A stretch of 64,000 nt of DNA. It comes from Variovorax sp. OK212. Lineage in GTDB: Bacteria; Pseudomonadota; Gammaproteobacteria; Burkholderiales; Burkholderiaceae_C. The stretch covers positions 170,153 to 234,152 of the forward strand of contig NZ_FOLP01000010.1 of the NCBI RefSeq assembly GCF_900112425.1, written 5' to 3'. Under the pieces are notes generated by a model that saw only the letters and a program-made list of their open reading frames with translations, did no database searches and was not told where the DNA came from. Positions 58,271 to 64,000 of the stretch are shown piece by piece (within the stretch, counting starts at the first letter, position 1; the number at the start of each line of letters is the position of its first letter). A program made the translations under genes and the position numbers.

Positions 58271-60811
58271 ATGAAGATCGCAGTCATCGGCCACGGCATG
58301 GTCGGCCACAAGTTCCTCGAGCAACTCCACGAGCTCGGCGTCGCGAATGCACAGGTCACCGTGCTGTGCGAAGAGCCCCGCCCGGCGTACGACCGGGTGC
58401 ACCTGTCCGAATTCTTCGCCGGCAAGACGGCCGAAGACCTGTCGCTGGTCGAGCCCGGCTTCTTCGAGCGCAGCGGCTTCACGCTGCGCCTGGCGGCCCG
58501 CGCCGCGGCCATCGAGCGGCGCAACAACACCGTCACCACCGCCGACGGCGAGGTGATCCCCTATGACAAGCTGGTGCTGGCCACCGGCTCCTTCCCGTTC
58601 GTGCCCGCCGTGCCGGGCCGCGACCGCCCCGACTGCTTCGTCTACCGCACCATCGAGGACCTCGAGGCCATGAAGGCCTGCGGCGCCAAGTCGCGCAGCG
58701 GCGTGGTCGTGGGCGGCGGCCTGCTGGGCCTGGAATGCGCCAAGGCGCTGCGCGACATGGGCCTGGAAACCCACGTGGTGGAGTTCGCGCCGCGCCTGAT
58801 GGCCGTGCAGGTCGACGAAGGCGGCGGCCGCGCGCTGCGCAACAGCATCGAGGACCTGGGCCTGCACGTGCACACCGGGCGCAACACCGTGGAGATCACC
58901 GACGGCGCCACCGCCCGCCACCGCATGGTGTTCGCCGACGGCACGCACCTGGAGACCGACATGATCGTGTTCTCCGCCGGCATCCGCCCGCGCGACGAAC
59001 TGGCGCGCCAGAGCGTGCTGGCCGTCGGCCCGCGCGGCGGCGTGGCGGTGGACAGCCACTGCCGCACCAGCGACCGCGACATCTACGCGATCGGCGAATG
59101 CGCCTCGTGGAACGAGCAGACCTTCGGCCTCGTCGCGCCAGGCTACGACATGGCCCGCGTGGCCGCCAGGCACATCGCCGGGCAGGACGACGCCGCCTTC
59201 ACCGGCGCCGACATGAGCACCAAGCTCAAGCTGATGGGCGTGGACGTGGCCAGCATCGGCGACGCGCACGGCAAGACGCCGAAGTCGCGCGCCTACCAGT
59301 ACATCGACGAGCGCAAGCAGGTCTACAAGAAGATCGTCGTCAGCGAGGACGGCAAGCAGCTGCTGGGCGCGGTGCTGGTCGGCGACGCCGCCGAGTACGG
59401 CACGCTGCTGCAGCTGGCGCTCAACGGCATCGCGCTGCCGGCCGACCCCGAGTTCCTGATCCTGCCGTCCAGCGACGGCAAGGCCAGGCCGGGCCTGGGC
59501 GTGGACGCGCTGCCCGACACCGCGCAGATCTGCTCGTGCAACAACGTCACCAAGGGCCAGATCTGCGAGGCCGTGGGCCAGGGCGTGTGCACCAGCGCCG
59601 AGATGAAGGCCTGCACCAAGGCCGGCGCCACCTGCGGCGGCTGCGTGCAACTGGTCACGCAGGTGATGAAGATGGAAATGGCCAAGCGCGGCATGGCCGT
59701 CGACAACCACCTGTGCGAGCACTTCCCCTACTCGCGCCAGGAGCTGTACCACCTGGTGCGCGTGGGCGAGATCCGCAGCTTCGCCGACCTGCTGGCCAAG
59801 CACGGCAAGGGCCTGGGCTGCGACATCTGCAAGCCCACCGCCGCGAGCATCTTCGCGTCGTGCTGGAACGAGTTCGTGCTCAAGAAAGACCTGGCCGGCC
59901 TGCAGGACAGCAACGACTACTTCCTGGGCAACATCCAGAAGGACGGCACCTACTCGGTGGTGCCGCGCATGCCGGGCGGCGAGGTCACGCCCGACGGGCT
60001 GATCGCCGTGGGCCAGGTGGCCAAGAAGTACGGCCTGTACACCAAGATCACCGGCGGCGCGCGCGTGGACATGTTCGGCGCGCGCGTGGAGCAGTTGCCC
60101 GCCATCTGGGAAGAGCTGATCGCGGCCGGCTTCGAGTCGGGCCATGCCTACGGCAAGTCGCTGCGCACGGTGAAGAGCTGCGTCGGCTCGACCTGGTGCC
60201 GCTACGGCGTGGACGACAGCGTGGGCCTGGCCGTGGCGCTGGAGAACCGCTACAAGGGCCTGCGCGCGCCGCACAAGATCAAGTTCGGCGTGTCGGGCTG
60301 CACCCGCGAATGCGCCGAGGCACAGGGCAAGGACGTGGGCATCATCGCCACCGACAAGGGCTGGAACCTGTACGTGTGCGGCAACGGCGGCATGAAGCCG
60401 CGCCACGCCGAGCTGCTCGCGAGCGACCTCACCAAGGCCGAGCTCATCCGCCTGATCGACCGCTTCCTGATGTTCTACGTGCGCACGGCCGATCGCCTGC
60501 AGCGCACCAGCACCTGGCGCGAGAACCTCGAAGGCGGCCTCGACTACCTCAAGGGCGTGCTGCTGCAGGACACGCTGGGCCTGGGCGGCGAGCTCGAGAC
60601 CCAGATGCAGCGCGTGGTCGACACCTACCAGTGCGAATGGAAGACCGCGGTGAACGACCCCGTCACGCGCCAGCGCTTTCGCTCATTCGTCAACAGCGAG
60701 AAGCCCGACGAGCACATCGTGTTCGTGCAGGAGCGCGGCCAGATCCGCCCGGCGCGCACCGAAGAGCGCACCGAGGAGCGCGCCAAAGCCGCCGATGTGT
60801 CGATGGCCTGA
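58271..60811 (+). CDS. nirB: Assimilatory nitrite reductase (NAD(P)H), large subunit
   Basis: An 846-residue cytoplasmic enzyme that reduces nitrite to ammonium. In order: FAD domain (MKIAVIGHGMVGHKFLEQL), NAD domain (VVGGGLLGLECAKAL near 157), a BFD-type 2Fe-2S site (CSCNNVTKG to CGGC, about 420-460), and the siroheme/4Fe-4S reductase with CVGSTWC and CTRECAE clusters of Cys near 637-682. Length is normal. ATG at 58271 follows an AGGA. It is first of nirB-nirD-channel-kinase, clearly one nitrite assimilation operon. Confidence 0.97.
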   Translation: MKIAVIGHGMVGHKFLEQLHELGVANAQVTVLCEEPRPAYDRVHLSEFFAGKTAEDLSLVEPGFFERSGFTLRLAARAAAIERRNNTVTTADGEVIPYDKLVLATGSFPFVPAVPGRDRPDCFVYRTIEDLEAMKACGAKSRSGVVVGGGLLGLECAKALRDMGLETHVVEFAPRLMAVQVDEGGGRALRNSIEDLGLHVHTGRNTVEITDGATARHRMVFADGTHLETDMIVFSAGIRPRDELARQSVLAVGPRGGVAVDSHCRTSDRDIYAIGECASWNEQTFGLVAPGYDMARVAARHIAGQDDAAFTGADMSTKLKLMGVDVASIGDAHGKTPKSRAYQYIDERKQVYKKIVVSEDGKQLLGAVLVGDAAEYGTLLQLALNGIALPADPEFLILPSSDGKARPGLGVDALPDTAQICSCNNVTKGQICEAVGQGVCTSAEMKACTKAGATCGGCVQLVTQVMKMEMAKRGMAVDNHLCEHFPYSRQELYHLVRVGEIRSFADLLAKHGKGLGCDICKPTAASIFASCWNEFVLKKDLAGLQDSNDYFLGNIQKDGTYSVVPRMPGGEVTPDGLIAVGQVAKKYGLYTKITGGARVDMFGARVEQLPAIWEELIAAGFESGHAYGKSLRTVKSCVGSTWCRYGVDDSVGLAVALENRYKGLRAPHKIKFGVSGCTRECAEAQGKDVGIIATDKGWNLYVCGNGGMKPRHAELLASDLTKAELIRLIDRFLMFYVRTADRLQRTSTWRENLEGGLDYLKGVLLQDTLGLGGELETQMQRVVDTYQCEWKTAVNDPVTRQRFRSFVNSEKPDEHIVFVQERGQIRPARTEERTEERAKAADVSMA

Positions 60812-60837
60812 ACTGAACGAACACCCAAGGAAACCCC

Positions 60838-61197
60838 ATGACCTCGATGACCTCCATCGCCTCGCAAGACATCCGGTGGACCCCGGTGTGCGCCGCCACC
60901 GACATCCTTCCCGACACCGGCGTGTGCGCCCTCGTCGACGGCGTGCACGTGGCGATCTTCAGCGTCGGCCAGGAACAGTCGCTGTTCGCCATCGACAACG
61001 TCGACCCCAAGGCCAAGGCCAGCGTGCTGTCGCGCGGACTGGTCGGCAGCCTGGGCGACCGCATCGTGGTGGCCTCGCCGCTCTACAAGAACCACTTCGA
61101 CCTGCGCAACGGCGAATGCATCGAGGCGCCCGAGCACTCGGTGCGCGCGCATGCCGTGCGCGTGCACGAGGGCCGCGTGCTGGTCGCGCTGGCCTGA
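60838..61197 (+). CDS. nirD: Nitrite reductase small subunit
   Basis: A 119-residue NirD with the Rieske-like beta fold but without the Cys/His cluster ligands, as is usual for this subunit. Conserved parts are VCAATDILPDTGVCALV, FAIDNVDPKAKASVLSRG and SPLYKNHFDLRNGECIEAP. It partners NirB. It lies 26 bp after nirB with AAGGAAA before the ATG. Confidence 0.96.
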   Translation: MTSMTSIASQDIRWTPVCAATDILPDTGVCALVDGVHVAIFSVGQEQSLFAIDNVDPKAKASVLSRGLVGSLGDRIVVASPLYKNHFDLRNGECIEAPEHSVRAHAVRVHEGRVLVALA

Positions 61198-61281
61198 GGC
61201 ACCGCCCTCCTCTTCATTCGTTTCGTCTTCGCGCTTTTCGTCTTCACGCTTTCAGTCTTCACGCTTCTTCAAGGAAAAAGA

Positions 61282-62094
61282 ATGGCCTACCTAGCCCCCG
61301 CCGAGTTCGTCACCAAGATGGTCGATGCCGGTGAATCCAAGTTGCTCATGTCCACGCGCGACACGCTGATCCGCTCGTACATGGCGGGCGCCATCCTCGC
61401 GCTGGCCGCGGCCTTTGCCGTCAGCATCACCGTGAACACCGGCAATGCGCTGGTCGGCGCGATGCTGTTCCCGGTCGGCTTCATCATGCTGTACCTGCTG
61501 GGCTTCGACCTGCTGACCGGCGTGTTCACGCTGGCGCCGCTGGCCGTGTTCGACAAGCGCCCCGGCGCCACCTGGGGCGGCGTCATGCGCAACTGGAGCC
61601 TGGTGTTCGTGGGCAACTTCGCCGGCGCGCTCACGGTGGCGGTGTTCATGGCCGTCATCTTCACCTTCGGCTTCAGCGAAGCGCCCAACGCCATCGGCGA
61701 ACGGCTCGGCCACATCGGCGAAGGCCGCACGCTCGGCTACTCCGCGCACGGCGCCGCGGGCATGCTCACGCTGTTCATTCGCGGCGTGATGTGCAACTGG
61801 ATGGTGTCCACTGGCGTGGTCGCGGCCATGATGTCGACCACCGTGTCGGGCAAGGCCATCGGCATGTGGATGCCCGTGATGATCTTCTTCTACATGGGCT
61901 TCGAACACTCGATCGTCAACATGTTCCTGTTCCCCACCGGCCTGATGCTGGGCGGCAAGTTCACGCTGATGGACTACCTGATCTGGAACGAACTGCCCAC
62001 CGTGCTGGGCAACCTGGTGGGCGGCCTGACCTTCGTCGGCCTGACGCTGTACGCCACGCACTACAAGACGGCGCCCAAGCGCGTCGCCGGCTGA
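61282..62094 (+). CDS. Formate/nitrite transporter family channel (NirC-like)
   Basis: A 270-residue pentameric channel protein with six spans. Family signatures are ALVGAMLFPVGFIMLYLLG and the pore/N-site segment GVMCNWMVSTGVVAAMMS, and GFEHSIVNMF. FNT members pass nitrite or formate; the position directly after nirBD argues for nitrite import (NirC role). It starts MAYLAPAEFVTKM after an AAGGAAAAAG. The 84-bp gap before it holds short ttcgtcttc-like repeats. Confidence 0.92.
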   Translation: MAYLAPAEFVTKMVDAGESKLLMSTRDTLIRSYMAGAILALAAAFAVSITVNTGNALVGAMLFPVGFIMLYLLGFDLLTGVFTLAPLAVFDKRPGATWGGVMRNWSLVFVGNFAGALTVAVFMAVIFTFGFSEAPNAIGERLGHIGEGRTLGYSAHGAAGMLTLFIRGVMCNWMVSTGVVAAMMSTTVSGKAIGMWMPVMIFFYMGFEHSIVNMFLFPTGLMLGGKFTLMDYLIWNELPTVLGNLVGGLTFVGLTLYATHYKTAPKRVAG

Positions 62095-62105
62095 TCCGCG
62101 AGCGC

Positions 62106-63857
62106 ATGCCCGCCTCGCCCCGGAAGGCGCTGCGCGTCACGCTCGGCCAGCACTCGCTGGCGGGCGCCAAGTCGCAGGTCAACCAGGACTTCCACGGCGC
62201 GATGCTGCCCGAGGGCGCGCTGCGCGCGGCCAAGGGCATCGCGGTGGCGCTGGCCGACGGCATCGGCTCCAGCCGCGTGAGCCAGGTGGCGAGCGCGGCG
62301 GCCGTGCGGGGCTTTCTCGACGACTATTACGCGACCTCCGATGCGTGGTCGGTGCGGCGCTCCGCGCAGCGCGTGCTGAACGCCACCAACGCGTGGCTGC
62401 ATGCGCAGACGATGCGCAGCGACGCGCGCTTCGACAAGGACAGCGGCTACGTCTGCACCTTCAGCGCGCTGATCCTCAAGGGCCGCGACGTGCACCTGCT
62501 GCACGTCGGCGATGCGCGCATCTACCGGCTGCACGCCAACGCGCTCGAACAGCTCACCGAAGACCACCGCGTGCACGTGTCGTCGGCCGAGTCGTACCTG
62601 GGCCGCGCGCTGGGCGCCGGCGCCAACGTGGAAATCGACTACCGCTGCTGGGAGGCGGAGGTGGGCGAGGTCTACCTGCTGGCCACCGACGGCGCCTACG
62701 CGCACCTGGACGCCGCCACAGTGAACGACGCGCTGGCCCGTGGCGCGGACGATTTCGACGCGGCCGCGCGCCTGATCGCGCAGGCCGCCCAGGCCAAAGG
62801 CAGCGACGACGACAGCACGGTCCAGCTGCTGCGCATCGACGAACTCCCCGTGGCCGACGCGCCGCCGGCCCAACTCCAGCGCGAAGGCCTGGCGATGCCG
62901 CCCGCGCTCGCACCGCGCGCCCGCTTCGAAGGCTTCACGCTGGTGCGCGAGATCCACATGAGCGCGCGCAGCCACGTCTACCTGGCCACCGACGACGCCA
63001 GCGGCCAGCCCGCGGTGCTGAAGCTGCCGTCGGTCGACCTGCGCGACGACCCGGACTACCTCGACCGCTTCGTGCGCGAGGAATGGGTGGCACGGCGCAT
63101 CGACAGCCCGCACGTGCTCAAGGCCAGCGCCGTCACGCGCACGCGCAGCCACCTGTACGTGGCCATGGAGTACGTGGAAGGCCACACGCTCGCGCAGTGG
63201 ATGGTCGACAACCCGCGCCCGCCGCTGGACAGCGTGCGCGGCATCGTCGAGCAGCTGGCGCGCGGCCTGCAGGCGCTGCACGGCAAGGAAATGCTGCACC
63301 AGGACATGCGGCCCGAGAACGTGATGATCGACCGCGCGGGCACCGTGAAGATCATCGACCTGGCCACCACCCACGTGGCGGGGCTGGCCGACGGCAGCGG
63401 CGAGCGCCGGGCGCTGGCCATCGAAGGCACGCTGCAGTACACCGCGCCGGAATACTTTGTCGGCCACGGCGGCACGGCCCGTTCGGACCTGTTCTCGCTG
63501 GCCGTGATCGCCTACCGGATGCTCTGCAGCCAGTTGCCCTACGGCCTGCAGGCCTCGCGCATCCGCTCGCCCGCCGATGTCGGGCGGTTGCGCTATGTGC
63601 CGGTGCGGCACTTCCGCCCCGACCTGCCCGCATGGGTCGACGCGGTGCTGCAGAAGGCGCTGCATCCGCAGGCCATGAAGCGGCAGGAGGCGGTGTCGGA
63701 GTTCGCGCACGACCTCAGGGCGCCCGGCCCCGAGTTCCTCAGCGCGCGCTCACCCGCGCTGATCGAGCGCCGCCCGGTGCTGTTCTGGCAATGCACGACC
63801 GTGCTGCTGGCCGCCGCGGTGGTCGTGCTGCTGGGGCTGCGCGCCTTCGGTCACTGA
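62106..63857 (+). CDS. Fused PP2C phosphatase / Ser-Thr protein kinase
   Basis: A 583-residue protein with an N-terminal PP2C phosphatase (about 10-250; NQDFHGAML, ALADGIGSS, HVGDARIYRL, GSDDDSTVQ), a kinase domain (about 275-545) and one C-terminal membrane span (about 558-578). Kinase motifs: Lys in AVLKLPSVD, HQDMRPENV for the catalytic loop (HRD reads HQD) and IIDLATT where DFG is expected. The altered loops raise the possibility of low activity, but the key Lys, Asp and Asn remain. Similar proteins sit beside nirBD/nasA in other proteobacteria such as Pseudomonas, so a regulatory role in nitrite assimilation is likely. It starts 11 bp after the channel gene. Confidence 0.9.
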   Translation: MPASPRKALRVTLGQHSLAGAKSQVNQDFHGAMLPEGALRAAKGIAVALADGIGSSRVSQVASAAAVRGFLDDYYATSDAWSVRRSAQRVLNATNAWLHAQTMRSDARFDKDSGYVCTFSALILKGRDVHLLHVGDARIYRLHANALEQLTEDHRVHVSSAESYLGRALGAGANVEIDYRCWEAEVGEVYLLATDGAYAHLDAATVNDALARGADDFDAAARLIAQAAQAKGSDDDSTVQLLRIDELPVADAPPAQLQREGLAMPPALAPRARFEGFTLVREIHMSARSHVYLATDDASGQPAVLKLPSVDLRDDPDYLDRFVREEWVARRIDSPHVLKASAVTRTRSHLYVAMEYVEGHTLAQWMVDNPRPPLDSVRGIVEQLARGLQALHGKEMLHQDMRPENVMIDRAGTVKIIDLATTHVAGLADGSGERRALAIEGTLQYTAPEYFVGHGGTARSDLFSLAVIAYRMLCSQLPYGLQASRIRSPADVGRLRYVPVRHFRPDLPAWVDAVLQKALHPQAMKRQEAVSEFAHDLRAPGPEFLSARSPALIERRPVLFWQCTTVLLAAAVVVLLGLRAFGH

Positions 63858-63881
63858 AGACGGCGCCGCAGCGCTCGCGGT

Positions 63882-64000
63882 TCAGCCGGCCCGCTTGGCG
63901 CGGATGGCCTTCGACGCGAGCGAGTTCGGCTCGCGGCCCAGCGCCTGGCTGATGTACACGCCCGCGTCGATCAGCTTGTCCATGTCGATGCCGGTCTCGA
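63882..64000 (-). CDS. mvaB: Hydroxymethylglutaryl-CoA lyase, C-terminal part (cut by window edge)
   Basis: The last 38 codons of a leftward gene that continues beyond the window. The visible end reads ETGIDMDKLIDAGVYISQAL, then GREPNSLASKAIRAKRAG and stop. This matches the C-terminus of HMG-CoA lyase, which splits HMG-CoA into acetyl-CoA and acetoacetate in leucine breakdown. It is convergent with the kinase gene (25 bp apart). The name rests only on this short piece. Confidence 0.7.
   Translation of the reverse strand, partial: ETGIDMDKLIDAGVYISQALGREPNSLASKAIRAKRAG

Overview
The window is a high-GC chromosomal segment from a betaproteobacterium, most likely Comamonadaceae and plausibly Variovorax or a close relative. 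The reasons are gene order and family mix: rplM-rpsI-erpA next to an anmK / M23 peptidase / tyrS block, ahcY-tlyA-metF, a phasin, a tripartite-transporter 'Bug' receptor, Porin_4-type porin, many periplasmic binding proteins, and nirBD with a kinase/phosphatase. The genus is inferred. No rRNA, tRNA, CRISPR array, insertion sequence or prophage was seen.

Layout. 1-3.3 kb: SDR oxidoreductase divergent from a LysR regulator, then dtd and a cation-efflux gene coupled by an ATGA overlap. 3.4-8.6 kb: FecR/OmpA envelope pair, tyrS, M23 peptidase, anmK. 8.6-12.7 kb: MFS exporter, then erpA, rpsI, rplM and divergent rlmJ. 12.8-16.7 kb: ahcY-tlyA-metF-rlpA operon read leftward from a good promoter through an S-adenosylhomocysteine riboswitch. 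16.9-21.4 kb: internally duplicated lipoprotein, secreted protein, phasin, alpha/beta hydrolase. 21.5-31.4 kb: a coherent catabolic locus built around a two-palindrome operator. 31.5-37.5 kb: prfC, SIMPL protein, three-gene ABC-2 exporter, HAD phosphatase. 37.6-42.1 kb: porin, MFS/TetR pair, Fic protein behind inverted repeats. 42.1-45.4 kb: Bug receptor, acetylpolyamine-amidohydrolase-type deacetylase, ornithine cyclodeaminase. 45.6-51.5 kb: one giant gene encoding two fused UvrA proteins, with a palindromic repeat element inside it. 51.7-56.2 kb: tandem LivJ-like receptors, a 49-residue membrane protein, an MHS transporter. 56.4-57.8 kb: three overlapping small genes. 58.3-63.9 kb: nirB-nirD-nitrite channel-PP2C/kinase. 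The right edge cuts the 3' end of a probable HMG-CoA lyase gene.

The most interesting system is the 21.5-31.4 kb locus. Leftward: DapA-family lyase, amino-acid binding protein, permease, hydantoinase/dihydropyrimidinase, GntR/FCD regulator. Rightward: a 1003-residue protein that fuses the three parts of opine/D-hydroxyproline/HcnABC-type dehydrogenases (2Fe-2S, FAD/NAD plus BFD 2Fe-2S, and a DAO oxidase domain), an atypical M20 hydrolase, and the ABC ATPase. The transporter is split between the two arms, so uptake and breakdown of one nitrogenous compound are probably co-regulated from the shared operator. The substrate cannot be read from the sequence.

Many genes overlap by 4 bases at stop/start, and several short tandem repeats sit exactly at gene ends or starts. 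Start codons were chosen from family N-termini, Shine-Dalgarno sequences and overlaps, and differ in many places from the longest possible frame.
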